DNA from: Chryseobacterium soldanellicola
GTDB taxonomy: Bacteria; Bacteroidota; Bacteroidia; Flavobacteriales; Weeksellaceae
Assembly: GCF_900100115.1 (NCBI RefSeq)
Contig: NZ_FNKL01000001.1
Span: forward strand, 310,001-374,000
Direction of reading: 5' to 3'
DNA length: 64,000 nucleotides
The translations under genes and the position numbers were made by a program. Below, piece after piece: positions 33,803 through 42,731 of the stretch. The notes beneath the pieces were generated by a model. That model ran no database searches. It saw only the letters and a program-made list of their open reading frames with translations, and was not told where the DNA came from. The first letter of the stretch is position 1. The number at the start of each line of letters is the position of its first letter.

Positions 33803-35398
33803 ATGTCAGACTTAATCAAAGAAATAGAGAGAAGAAAAACTTTCGGGATTATCTCTCACCCCGATGCCGGAAAAACCACCCTTACTGAAAAATTACTGCT
33901 TTTCGGAGGTGCGATTCAGGAGGCGGGTGCGGTAAAATCGAACAAAATAAAAAAAGGAGCAACCTCCGACTTCATGGAAATTGAAAGACAGAGAGGGATC
34001 TCCGTGGCGACTTCCGTGTTGGCTTTTGAATATAGAAACCATAAAATCAATATTTTAGATACTCCCGGCCACAAAGATTTTGCGGAAGATACGTATAGAA
34101 CTTTGACCGCCGTTGACTCTGTAATCGTTGTCATCGACGTTGCAAAAGGGGTTGAGGAACAGACAGAAAAACTGGTTCAGGTTTGCAGAATGAGAAACAT
34201 TCCGATGTTGGTTTTCATTAATAAATTGGACCGTGAAGGAAAAGATGCCTTCGATTTACTGGATGAGGTTGAGCAAAAATTAGGATTAAGCGTAGTTCCG
34301 TTATCTATTCCGATCGGGATGGGCGCTGATTTTCAGGGAATTTACAATATCTGGGAAAATAATATTCAGCTATTTTTAGAAGAGAAAAAACAGAAAGTAG
34401 GTGAAGCCATCAAATTTGATGACATCAACGATCTTACAATCGATGAAATTATCGGTGAAAAACCCGCACAAACCTTAAGAGAAGAACTTGAATTAGTACA
34501 ATCCGTTTATCCTGAATTTAACCGTGAAGATTATATGAAAGGCGATTTGCAGCCTGTTTTCTTTGGTTCGGCTTTGAATAATTTTGGAGTTCGTGAATTA
34601 TTGGATGCCTTTATTGATATTGCTCCGATGCCACAGCCCAAAGAAAGTGATACGCGTTTGGTAAAACCTGAAGAAAATGCTTTCACAGGATTCGTTTTCA
34701 AGATTCACGCCAATATGGATCCGAAACACAGAGACCGTTTGGCCTTTGTGAAAATTGTTTCGGGAACATTTAAAAGAAACGAAAATTATTTATTGGTAAG
34801 AGAAGGCAAAAAGATGAAATTTTCTTCACCCAACGCATTCTTTGCAGATAAAAAAGAAGTTGTGGATGAGAGTTTCCCGGGAGATATTGTAGGTCTTCAC
34901 GATACAGGAAGCTTCAGAATCGGTGACACGTTGACGGGAGGTGAAAAATTGAGCTTCAAAGGAATTCCGAGCTTCTCCCCCGAACATTTCAGATATATTA
35001 ATAATAATGATCCGCTGAAAGCAAAGCAATTGGCAAAAGGTATCGATCAGCTGATGGATGAAGGTGTTGCTCAGTTATTTACGCTTGAAATGAACAACAG
35101 AAAAATCATCGGAACAGTTGGTGCGCTTCAGTATGAAGTTATCCAATACCGTCTGGAGCACGAATACGGTGCAAAATGTACTTACGAACCACTTTCTATG
35201 CATAAAGCCTGTTGGGTGGAAGCGGATGAAAAATCAGAAGAGTTCAAGGAATTTGCAAGATTGAAGCAAAGATTTTTGGCCAGAGATAAATATAATCAAT
35301 TGGTTTTCCTGGCTGATTCATCATTTACAATTCATATGACGCAGGAAAAATTCCCGAATGTGAAGCTGCATTTTATCAGTGAATATCAAAATAGCTAA
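33803..35398 (+). CDS. prfC: peptide chain release factor 3
   Basis: A 531-residue GTPase that recycles RF1 and RF2 from the ribosome after termination. The G1 loop HPDAGKTTLTEK, switch II DTPGHKDFAEDTYR and G4 FINKLDRE are all present. The EF-G-like domains II and III follow (TGFVFKIHANMDPKHRDRLA). Length is close to the 529 residues of E. coli RF3. It has its own terminator at 35426-35454. Nothing unusual is seen in the catalytic motifs. Confidence 0.97.
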   Translation: MSDLIKEIERRKTFGIISHPDAGKTTLTEKLLLFGGAIQEAGAVKSNKIKKGATSDFMEIERQRGISVATSVLAFEYRNHKINILDTPGHKDFAEDTYRTLTAVDSVIVVIDVAKGVEEQTEKLVQVCRMRNIPMLVFINKLDREGKDAFDLLDEVEQKLGLSVVPLSIPIGMGADFQGIYNIWENNIQLFLEEKKQKVGEAIKFDDINDLTIDEIIGEKPAQTLREELELVQSVYPEFNREDYMKGDLQPVFFGSALNNFGVRELLDAFIDIAPMPQPKESDTRLVKPEENAFTGFVFKIHANMDPKHRDRLAFVKIVSGTFKRNENYLLVREGKKMKFSSPNAFFADKKEVVDESFPGDIVGLHDTGSFRIGDTLTGGEKLSFKGIPSFSPEHFRYINNNDPLKAKQLAKGIDQLMDEGVAQLFTLEMNNRKIIGTVGALQYEVIQYRLEHEYGAKCTYEPLSMHKACWVEADEKSEEFKEFARLKQRFLARDKYNQLVFLADSSFTIHMTQEKFPNVKLHFISEYQNS

Positions 35399-35425
35399 TT
35401 AAGCAAATAAGCTTTTACATAGTAT

Positions 35426-35454
35426 AAATCCGTGGAAAAAATTTCTACGGATTT
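35426..35454 (+). terminator. prfC terminator
   Basis: AAATCCGT and ACGGATTT arms with a 13-base loop, followed by a T run, 28 bases after the stop. Confidence 0.85.
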
Positions 35455-35631
35455 TTTATTTTCATTAAAAGATGGCATTTCAAAATGAAGAAAATCTTTT
35501 GTAAAATTTTTGTAAAATAAATCTAATTCATTGATTTTCTACTACATGTAATTTTATGGACTGAATACATTTCTTTTACAACCTTTACAAGAACTTCCCT
35601 CCTAATTTTACTTCATCAAAAAATTAATGTT

Positions 35632-36600
35632 ATGAAAAAATTCATATTACTATTCGCTGTAACAAGCACTTTTATTATGTGTAAAAAAGGAGAAGCGACA
35701 CAATCTCAGATTGAAAAGGCAGTAAATTCTGCAGACAGCAGCGCAACGGCCGCAATGGATGCGGTACATACAGCCCATGATGCCGCCAACCAGGTTTTTG
35801 ATTCTGCCAATGTAAAAATCAGGGAATTTGATGATACTAAAGAAAACATCAAAGAAAAAATAGAATCAACCTCGAAAAGTATCGATTCTTTATCTGATAA
35901 AATTGCCGCCACAAAGCTGGAATCAAAAATTGAAAAGAAAGATTCTGCAGATAAGAAACCGGAAAAAATTGTGGTCAATGTTCCAGCTCCAAAAGTGATT
36001 AAGGAAACGAAGATTATTTATAAAAACAGACCAAAAAGTGAAAATTCTGAACTTATTACTACAAAAAATAAAATGGTAAAATCAGGTTTTATCTCTATCA
36101 ATGTTGACAATATAGAAACCGTAAAAGAAATTGTAAAAGAAGAAATACAGAAAAACAACGGATTTATTAAAAGTGAAGAGCTCTCGTATATCGTGAATGA
36201 ACCCGTAAAAAACACTCCTTCCTCTTACTCAGAAAATGATCGAAAAGTATATGAAATGCAGGTGAAGGTCCCGATCAGGAATTTTGATGATTTGATGAAC
36301 GGCTTAAGCTCGCTCGGAGAAATTGAGAATAAAAACATAGAAGTTTTCGGAAATAATTATGCTGAAAATGCCATTTGCAACGTATCAATAACGGTTACAG
36401 ATAAGGCAGCTTCTGAAAAAGAACCAAAGACCTTCGGTGAAAAATCTTTGGCAGCGATCTCTTCCGGGTGGGGAGTCATTACTTCTATTTTCCTGTTTAT
36501 TCTTCCGTTGTGGCCCTTGATTTTAATTGGCGGAATTGGATATTATTTTTATAAAAAAAGAAGCAAAAGCCGTTCTGATAAAGATTCCCATCAAATATAA
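35632..36600 (+). CDS. DUF4349-like lipoprotein
   Basis: A 322-residue envelope protein. The N-terminal lipoprotein signal places Cys at about residue 17 (TFIMCKKGE). An Ala/Ser/Lys-rich helical stretch follows (to about 110). A DUF4349-type domain covers about 140-260, with MVKSGFISINVDNIETVKE and YEMQVKVPIRNFDDLMNGL, where a lipid-linked protein compares two strands around a coiled region. A C-terminal membrane helix (ILPLWPLILIGGIGYYFY) ends in a basic tail. Such proteins are of unknown role. Having both a lipid anchor and a C-terminal helix is typical of the family. Confidence 0.72.
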   Translation: MKKFILLFAVTSTFIMCKKGEATQSQIEKAVNSADSSATAAMDAVHTAHDAANQVFDSANVKIREFDDTKENIKEKIESTSKSIDSLSDKIAATKLESKIEKKDSADKKPEKIVVNVPAPKVIKETKIIYKNRPKSENSELITTKNKMVKSGFISINVDNIETVKEIVKEEIQKNNGFIKSEELSYIVNEPVKNTPSSYSENDRKVYEMQVKVPIRNFDDLMNGLSSLGEIENKNIEVFGNNYAENAICNVSITVTDKAASEKEPKTFGEKSLAAISSGWGVITSIFLFILPLWPLILIGGIGYYFYKKRSKSRSDKDSHQI

Positions 36601-36741
36601 AAAAACAGCTCAGTGATAGCGTTTATATTTTAATATTATTTTAATTAAAACGAGACATTTAATGAAAATGTTCTTTATAACTTTATCATATTCAAAATAG
36701 ATAATACTATTATTAATATTTTGTGGTTCGTGTGTAACGTA

Positions 36742-36768
36742 AAAGGCTCCCAAAAACTGAGAGCCTTT
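36742..36768 (-). terminator. terminator of the small membrane protein gene
   Basis: AAAGGCTC and GAGCCTTT stem with an 11-base loop, overlapping the last bases before the stop at 36771. Confidence 0.75.
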
Positions 36769-36770
36769 AC

Positions 36771-37136
36771 TTATTTCATATTCACTATTTTATCTACGAC
36801 GTACTTTGTGTTTCCCCTCCAAGGCAAAGCTCCGTTATATTCTTTGTAATGAAGATCAAAAGTTTTTCCACTGTTGAGTTCCAATTGCTTGAAAACTTCA
36901 GGATCAGAAACAGAAAACTCAAATTCATAACTTGTAATACTTCCCGTTTTACCTCTACCAAAACCTTCCTGAATTAATTTACCTTCATAAGTTTTGAATA
37001 CATACCCTTTTTTAATTGCATAATTCAGATAACCGGATTTTACACCTTCTCCGAAAACAAAGAAAAATTTATACCAGACAAATACTCCTAAAAGCAGTAA
37101 AACAACGCCGAGAGTGACCCACAAAGATTTTTTCAT
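36771..37136 (-). CDS. small single-pass membrane protein of unknown function
   Basis: A 121-residue protein with one N-terminal membrane helix (residues about 5-25, VTLGVVLLLLGVFVWYKFFF) and a soluble domain of about 90 residues rich in aromatic and charged residues (KKGYVFKTYEGKLIQEGFG, HYKEYNGALPWRGNTKYVVD). I do not recognise a functional domain. As I recall, homologues in this group are sometimes labelled 6-phosphogluconate dehydrogenase in databases; nothing in this sequence (length, absence of a Rossmann motif) supports that name. It starts 22 bases after the acyl-CoA dehydrogenase stop, so it may be co-transcribed with it. Confidence 0.75.
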   Translation of the reverse strand: MKKSLWVTLGVVLLLLGVFVWYKFFFVFGEGVKSGYLNYAIKKGYVFKTYEGKLIQEGFGRGKTGSITSYEFEFSVSDPEVFKQLELNSGKTFDLHYKEYNGALPWRGNTKYVVDKIVNMK

Positions 37137-37158
37137 AGTAATAGTGTTTTTTAGAATT

Positions 37159-38298
37159 TTATTTTGCGATGCTTCTTGAAATCACAATTTTCTGGATTTC
37201 AGAAGTTCCTTCGTAGATCTGAGTGATTTTTGCATCACGCATCATTCTTTCTACATGATATTCTTTCACATATCCGTATCCACCGTGGATTTGTACAGCT
37301 TCAATCGTAGTATCCATAGCCACCTGAGAGGCGTATAATTTTGCCATTGCTCCACTTTCAGAGATGTCTTTTCCGGCGTCTTTTTCCACAGCTGCTTTAT
37401 AGCAAAGCATTCTTGCAGCCGTAATTTGTGTTGCCATATCTGCTAATTTAAAAGCAATTGCCTGGTGATTGATGATTTCAGTTTTGAAAGCTTTTCTTGT
37501 TTTAGCATATTTTAAAGCCAGTTCGTAAGCTCCGGCAGCAATTCCCAACGCCTGAGAAGCAATACCGATTCTACCCCCGTTTAAAACAGCCATCGCGAAG
37601 TTGAATCCGAAGCCATCTTCCCCGATTCTGTTTTCTTTCGGTACTTTTACGTTGTTGAAGATCAAAGAGTGCGTATCACTTCCTCTGATTCCCAGCTTGT
37701 CTTCTTTTAACCCGATTTCGAAACCTTCCCAACCTCTTTCAACGATAAATGCGTTGATACCTTTGTGTTTTTTCTCAGGATCAGTCTGTGCAATTACGAT
37801 ATAATAAGATGCCGTTCCACCGTTTGTGATCCAGTTTTTGATTCCGTTTAAAAGATAATAGTCACCTTTATCTTCAGCAGTCGTTTTTTGAGAAGTTGCA
37901 TCAGAACCTGCTTCAGGCTCAGATAGCGCAAACGCACCGATTACCTGGCCGCTTGCCAGTGGGGTAAGATATTTTACTTTTTGTTCTTCAGAAGCGAATT
38001 TTTCAAGCCCTGCACAAACCAATGAATTGTTTACAGACATTACAACAGCTGCAGAAGCGTCTACCTTTGCAATCTCCTCCATTGCCAAAACGTAAGAAAC
38101 ACTGTCCATCCCGGCACCGCCGTACTTAGGGTCTACCATCATTCCCAAAAGCCCCATTTCTCCCATTTTCTTTACCTGCTCGGTAGGAAATTTCTGATCG
38201 CGGTCTCTTTCAATTACTTCCGGTAATAGTTCGTTTTGTGCAAAATCCCTTGCTGCCTGCTGAATCATCAGCTGTTCTTCCGATAAATTAAAGTCCAT
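37159..38298 (-). CDS. acyl-CoA dehydrogenase
   Basis: A 379-residue FAD enzyme that oxidises acyl-CoA to trans-2-enoyl-CoA, passing electrons to ETF. Family signatures are clear: YGGAGMDSVSYVLAMEEIAK, GAFALSEPEAGSDA (FAD contact) and WITNGG. The catalytic base is E363 in QIYEGTSEI, the position used by short- and medium-chain enzymes rather than by isovaleryl-CoA dehydrogenase. Chain-length preference cannot be read from the sequence. The acyl-CoA ligase gene lies divergently across a 250-base gap, suggesting shared fatty-acid use. Confidence 0.95.
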   Translation of the reverse strand: MDFNLSEEQLMIQQAARDFAQNELLPEVIERDRDQKFPTEQVKKMGEMGLLGMMVDPKYGGAGMDSVSYVLAMEEIAKVDASAAVVMSVNNSLVCAGLEKFASEEQKVKYLTPLASGQVIGAFALSEPEAGSDATSQKTTAEDKGDYYLLNGIKNWITNGGTASYYIVIAQTDPEKKHKGINAFIVERGWEGFEIGLKEDKLGIRGSDTHSLIFNNVKVPKENRIGEDGFGFNFAMAVLNGGRIGIASQALGIAAGAYELALKYAKTRKAFKTEIINHQAIAFKLADMATQITAARMLCYKAAVEKDAGKDISESGAMAKLYASQVAMDTTIEAVQIHGGYGYVKEYHVERMMRDAKITQIYEGTSEIQKIVISRSIAK

Positions 38299-38551
38299 AA
38301 AAATAATAATTAGATGGTCGTAAATTTACACTTTTTGGTCAAACCTGAAAATAGAATTAGCAATTAGCGGTTATTAATTGGGCGTGGTCCAAAGATTTAT
38401 GATTTTTAAATATTCATAAGATAAAGTCATCGCATGAATTATTCAATATATTATGGCTTACATTTTAGTAATTTTCAACTTATGCTTTCTAATTTCTATA
38501 ATTAAAAAAAATGCTTATATTTAGATTTATTTAAAATATACTTAGAAAATC

Positions 38552-40330
38552 ATGACGATCAAGAGATTATTCGATATACCTCATTACGCTTTAGAAAAAT
38601 ATCCAAAATCGGATATGTTTGTAACCAAATATCATGGCGAATGGAAAAAAACTTCTACGCAGGAGTTTATTAATGAAGCCAATAAAATATCAAGAGGACT
38701 TTTAAAGCTTGGAATAAAGCCGGGTGACAAAATCGCTTTAATCACCACCAATTCCCGAACAGAATGGGCCATTATGGATCTCGGGCTTTCCCAGATCGGA
38801 GTAGTTTCCGTGCCTGTTTACCCGAGCATTTCGCCTGAAGATTATGAATTCATTTTCAATAATGCCGAAATAAAATACTGTTTCGTTTCCGATAAAGAGC
38901 TTTTTAGTAAAGTAATGAAAGTGAAGCACAATATTTCTTCTTTACAGGGAATTTTCACTTTTGACGCAGTAAACGGTGCCGCAAACTGGAGAGAAATCCT
39001 GGATTTAGGCGAAGATGATTCAACACAAATTGAAGTTGAAGATCTTGCCAATACGATAAATTCCGAGGACCTTGCAACCATAATCTACACTTCGGGAACC
39101 ACCGGAAGACCAAAAGGAGTAATGCTTACCCACCACAATATTGTTTCAAATATTTTAGGCTCGCTTCCAAGAATTCCACGAAAAAAAGGACTTGATTATA
39201 AAGATACAAGGGTTTTGAGCTTCTTACCGATCTGTCATATTTTCGAGAGAATGCTTTTTTATCTTTTCCAATACAACGGTTTTTCGGTTTATTTTGCAGA
39301 AAGTATAGAAAAAATGGGCGAAAATGTAAAGGAAGTGAAACCACACTACATGAGCGTTGTTCCGAGGCTGGTAGAGAAAGTGTATGATAAAATATATGCA
39401 ACCGGTTCTTCTGCCGGAGGTTTAAAAACGAAGATTTTCTTCTGGGCTTTACAATTAATTCAGAAAAAGAAAGAAGTTTCAAAACCATCTGGGCTGCAGG
39501 AAATTATCGCTGATAAGTTAGTATTTAAAAAATGGCGAGAAGGTTTGGGAGGCGAGATCATTACGCTGGTTTCGGGTTCTGCGGCTTTGTCTACAAGATT
39601 GAATTTAATGTTTCAAAATGCCGGAATTCCGATTCTGGAAGGCTATGGATTAACGGAAACTTCACCTGTTATTTCTGTCAATGCATTCGGAAAAATGAAA
39701 ATAGGAACCGTTGGTTTGCCGTTGGATAATTTACAGGTTAAAATTCAGGAAGATGGTGAAATTACCGTAAAAGGTCCTTCTATATTTAAAGCATACTTTA
39801 AAAATGATGAAATGACGAAAGAAGTCTTCACTGAAGACGGCTATTTCAAAACCGGAGACATCGGACATATCGACAACGAAGGATTTTTACAAATCACCGA
39901 CCGTAAAAAAGAAATGTTTAAAACATCCGGCGGAAAATATATTGCTCCTCAAACGATTGAAAATTTAGCAAAAGCCTCGAAATTTATTGAGCAGATCATG
40001 GTGGTAGGCGATGGTGAAAAAATGCCGACAGCATTGGTTCAGCCGGATTTTGAATTTGCAAAAAGCTGGGCAATGAGAAACAATCTGAACATCGGCACAA
40101 CGCCACAGGAAATCGCAAAAAGCAAAGAATTAAAAGAAAGGATCGAAAAAGAAATCGATGATATCAACGAACATCTCGGAAATTGGGAAAAAATCAAGAA
40201 AATTGAACTGACACCAGAAGTATGGAGCATTGAAGCAGGGCTTTTAACCCCTACTTTAAAGCTGAAAAGGAAAGCGATCAAGGAAAAGTTTATTGATCTT
40301 TACAATACAATGTATGAGCATCATGAATAA
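38552..40330 (+). CDS. long-chain fatty acid--CoA ligase (FadD15-like AMP-binding enzyme)
   Basis: A 592-residue adenylate-forming enzyme that activates fatty acids to acyl-CoA. The P-loop is TIIYTSGTTGRPKGVMLT (residues about 176-193). LTETSPVISVN and YFKTGDIGHID (motifs A5 and A8) follow. The catalytic lysine is expected in the ITDRKKEMFKTSGGKYIAP region, with the C-terminal domain behind. The overall form matches FadD15-type ligases that lack a long N-terminal extension. It is divergent from the acyl-CoA dehydrogenase gene, which fits a fatty acid degradation or recycling role. Confidence 0.94.
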   Translation: MTIKRLFDIPHYALEKYPKSDMFVTKYHGEWKKTSTQEFINEANKISRGLLKLGIKPGDKIALITTNSRTEWAIMDLGLSQIGVVSVPVYPSISPEDYEFIFNNAEIKYCFVSDKELFSKVMKVKHNISSLQGIFTFDAVNGAANWREILDLGEDDSTQIEVEDLANTINSEDLATIIYTSGTTGRPKGVMLTHHNIVSNILGSLPRIPRKKGLDYKDTRVLSFLPICHIFERMLFYLFQYNGFSVYFAESIEKMGENVKEVKPHYMSVVPRLVEKVYDKIYATGSSAGGLKTKIFFWALQLIQKKKEVSKPSGLQEIIADKLVFKKWREGLGGEIITLVSGSAALSTRLNLMFQNAGIPILEGYGLTETSPVISVNAFGKMKIGTVGLPLDNLQVKIQEDGEITVKGPSIFKAYFKNDEMTKEVFTEDGYFKTGDIGHIDNEGFLQITDRKKEMFKTSGGKYIAPQTIENLAKASKFIEQIMVVGDGEKMPTALVQPDFEFAKSWAMRNNLNIGTTPQEIAKSKELKERIEKEIDDINEHLGNWEKIKKIELTPEVWSIEAGLLTPTLKLKRKAIKEKFIDLYNTMYEHHE

Positions 40331-40335
40331 ATAGT

Positions 40336-40359
40336 AAAACCGTCTGCTGAGACGGTTTT
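40336..40359 (+). terminator. terminator of the acyl-CoA ligase gene
   Basis: AAAACCGTC and GACGGTTTT arms with a six-base loop, followed by a long T run. Confidence 0.9.
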
Positions 40360-40493
40360 TTTGTTTTTTTGTTTAAACACTAATTGCACTAATTTTTACA
40401 CAAATGACACAAACTAAACGGTGTGTTTGTCATTCAGAGCGAAACGAAGTGGAGCGTGGAATCTTTCCTGTTTTCACATGTTTTATCCATTCA

Positions 40494-40563
40494 GTTTGTC
40501 ATCCTGAGAGGATCTAGACCGTTTTTAGAATTGCGTTGTTGAGATCCTTTCAGGATGACAAAC
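40494..40563. repeat. 21-base inverted repeat (GTTTGTCATCCTGA family)
   Basis: 40494-40514 and 40543-40563 pair at 20 of 21 positions around a 28-base spacer. The right arm ends in AGGATGACAAAC, which is repeated near 9655 next to the other copy of the 90-base element. Confidence 0.75.
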
Positions 40564-40589
40564 AGAGTATTAAATTGACTGTGATAGAT

Positions 40590-40687
40590 TGAAACAACGA
40601 CAAAGACTATAGCCCCGATTGCAGTAGAAATCCTTTTTTTGAGAAAAAAGATTGGAGCGAAAAGCGGGAAAAAGCTCCTGGAAAAAT
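40590..40687. repeat. dispersed 90-base intergenic element, copy B
   Basis: Collinear with 9692-9784: ACAACGACAAAGACTA, AGCCCCGATTG, the TCC-T(n)...A(n)-GATT hairpin core and AAAGCGGGAAAAAGCTCCTG are shared. It differs by scattered substitutions and one or two small insertions. Confidence 0.7.
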
Positions 40688-40745
40688 GGAAGCTGATCTT
40701 TAGTCTGTATTCAGAATAACAACTATTCCAAAAAAACCATAAAAA

Positions 40746-40773
40746 AAAGCTGCTCCAAAATTGAAGCAGCTTT
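40746..40773 (-). terminator. terminator of the Nif3/coiled-coil operon
   Basis: AAAGCTGCT and AGCAGCTTT arms around a ten-base loop, preceded on the plus strand by an A run (a T run on the minus strand). Confidence 0.88.
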
Positions 40774-40792
40774 GTATTTTAAAAATCAGTAA

Positions 40793-41569
40793 TTAAAATT
40801 TAATCACGGATTTCATTCTTTCGTTTTCTTCCATTACCAATTCATCATCAACAAGGATTTTCCCTGAATGCTCATCGATAATAATTTTCTTTCTCTGAGC
40901 GATTTCCATCTGCTTTTGAGGCGGGATTGTAAAGAAAGAACCTTTCGGAGCCCCTCTTTCCAGACCTACAACTGCAAGACCGTTGATAGAATTTGTTCTG
41001 ATTCTGTTGTATGAAGCCAATAATCTGTCATCAATTTTCGCAGCATATTCTTTAGACTGCTCGATCAGATAATCTTCTTCTTTCTGTGTTTCAGAAACAA
41101 GACCGTCAAGCTCTACTTTCTTGAATTTCAAGTGGTTTTTAAGCTCAGCGATTTTTGTATTAAGATCATCTAAAGTTTCGTTTTTGTGACTGATTTTTGC
41201 CGCGAACTCTTTAATTCTTTTCTCAGCAAGCTGGATTTCAAGATCCTGATATTCAATCTCTTTACTTAAAGCTTCAAATTCTTTATTGTTTCTTACATTA
41301 TCCTGTTGAGACTTGTATTTTTCAATTAAAGATTTTGCATGGTTGATTACTTCATGTTTTGTTTTGATCTGATCTTCCTGATCTTTGATATCTGCGTGAA
41401 ATTTTTCAGCTCTTTTCTCAAGACCTTCAATCTCGATTTCAAGATCTTCTACCTCGATTGGCAACTCTCCTCTTGTATTTCGGATTTCATCCAATCTTGA
41501 ATCAATGATCTGCAAATCGTATAAAGCTCTTAATTTCTCTTCAACTGAAATATCGTTGGTTTTTGCCAT
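40793..41569 (-). CDS. coiled-coil protein of the C4 zinc-ribbon (DUF164/CdsZ-like) family, lacking the cysteines
   Basis: A 258-residue protein. A long antiparallel coiled coil (residues about 15-180, many Glu/Lys heptads) is followed by a C-terminal region that aligns with the C4 zinc ribbon of the DUF164 family (RGAPKGSFFTIPPQ, IIIDEHSGKILVDDE). In typical members this has CxxC and CxxCG pairs; here those positions are P-K-G-S and D-E-H-S, and the protein has no cysteine at all. The fold is presumably kept without zinc. Family members are implicated in basal transcription, secretion or mRNA decay in different phyla, without a settled role. It starts two bases after the Nif3 stop, so it is co-transcribed with it. 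Confidence 0.85.
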   Translation of the reverse strand: MAKTNDISVEEKLRALYDLQIIDSRLDEIRNTRGELPIEVEDLEIEIEGLEKRAEKFHADIKDQEDQIKTKHEVINHAKSLIEKYKSQQDNVRNNKEFEALSKEIEYQDLEIQLAEKRIKEFAAKISHKNETLDDLNTKIAELKNHLKFKKVELDGLVSETQKEEDYLIEQSKEYAAKIDDRLLASYNRIRTNSINGLAVVGLERGAPKGSFFTIPPQKQMEIAQRKKIIIDEHSGKILVDDELVMEENERMKSVIKF

Positions 41570-41571
41570 AT

Positions 41572-42669
41572 TTAAATGAAATAATTTACTGGGTTGGTTT
41601 TCTCAATAGATTTTGAAATTGCAAATGTACTAAATTTTTGTGACAAAATTTCAAATAATTGTTGGGTTACCAATTGTTCTGATTCATAATGCCCGATATC
41701 GCAGATCAGCATCCTCGATTCAGCCAGGAAATAGTCGTGGTATTTGATGTCTCCGGTAAGATAGGCATCACATTTTTTAGACAAGGCAGACTTGATTCCA
41801 CTGGCTCCGGAACCGCCTAAAACCCCTACTTTTTTAATTTTTTTATTCGTAAAATCAGAATGTTTTATGAGTTCAAGATTAAATTTTTCCTTAACTAATT
41901 TCAGGAAATCCTTTTCATCCATTTCTTCTTCAAATTCACCATACATTCCCAATCCGGAATGATGATTTTCATTGTCCAAATTATAAATCTGATGTGCCAC
42001 TTCTTCGTAAGGATGCGCAGATTTCATTGCTGAAATAATCTGACTTTGCTTATATCCTTCAAAAATCACGGAAATCATGTCTTCATCGGCATTTTCACGG
42101 ATATTTTTTTGTCCTGAGAAAGGGTTTGAACCTTCGATTGGTCTGAAAGTTCCGTTTCCATTCAATGTAAAGCTGCATTCGTCATAGAACCCGATATTTC
42201 CGGCTCCGGCGTCGAAAAGTGCTTCTTTAACCTGTTCAGAATACTCTTTTGGTACGAAAACGGTTAACTGCTTCAAATTATTTTTTTTAGGTTGAAGGAT
42301 TTTTACCTCTTTTAATCCTAAATGATTACAAATTCCTGCATTTACCCCAAAGAAATCATTGTCCCAAGCCGTATGAATGGCATAAATGGCCACTTTATTT
42401 TCAACTGCTTTTAAAACGGCTCTTTCGACATAATTTTTTCCTGTTAAAGATTTTAATCCTGAAAAAATAATAGGATGAAAACATACTATCAAATTACAGT
42501 TTTTATGAATAGCTTCATCTACAACATTTTCCAGGGCATCGTGGCAAACAAGAATTCCGCTTACATTTCGGGTAGGAATTCCGCATAATAATCCTACATT
42601 ATCAAAATCTTCTGCCTGCTGTAGCGGAATACGCTGTTCAATTTTTGAAATTACTTCGCCTATTGTCAT
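41572..42669 (-). CDS. Nif3-like dinuclear metal centre protein
   Basis: A 365-residue protein of the Nif3/YqfO (DUF34) family, which forms hexameric toroids with a two-metal site. Metal ligands are expected in the VCFHPIIFSGLKS stretch (His near 64), in AIHTAWDN and, near the C-terminus, in DIGHYESEQ. A middle domain (about residues 125-235, YSEQVKEALFDAGAGNIGFY) is the PII/CutA-like insertion seen in long members. Biochemical function is unsettled (GTP cyclohydrolase-like activity has been proposed for some). Gene order with a DUF164-type protein is common across bacteria. Confidence 0.92.
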   Translation of the reverse strand: MTIGEVISKIEQRIPLQQAEDFDNVGLLCGIPTRNVSGILVCHDALENVVDEAIHKNCNLIVCFHPIIFSGLKSLTGKNYVERAVLKAVENKVAIYAIHTAWDNDFFGVNAGICNHLGLKEVKILQPKKNNLKQLTVFVPKEYSEQVKEALFDAGAGNIGFYDECSFTLNGNGTFRPIEGSNPFSGQKNIRENADEDMISVIFEGYKQSQIISAMKSAHPYEEVAHQIYNLDNENHHSGLGMYGEFEEEMDEKDFLKLVKEKFNLELIKHSDFTNKKIKKVGVLGGSGASGIKSALSKKCDAYLTGDIKYHDYFLAESRMLICDIGHYESEQLVTQQLFEILSQKFSTFAISKSIEKTNPVNYFI

Positions 42670-42731
42670 TTTATTGTGTATGTTTGTTACGAAAATAGGG
42701 ATAATTTGTTAATTTTAAAAAAACATTTGCA

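Larger units (their letters stand above)
40331..40792. other. repeat-rich gap between convergent genes
   Basis: A 462-base gap. From left to right it holds the ligase terminator, a diverged GTCATTCAGAGCGAAACGAA repeat (40426-40467), an inverted repeat (40494-40563), the second copy of the 90-base dispersed element (40590-40687), and the terminator of the coiled-coil gene (40746-40773). No coding gene is seen. Confidence 0.75.

Noticed and set aside
36771-37136. 6-phosphogluconate dehydrogenase
   Set aside because: A 121-residue membrane-anchored protein has neither the size nor the Rossmann fold of that enzyme.
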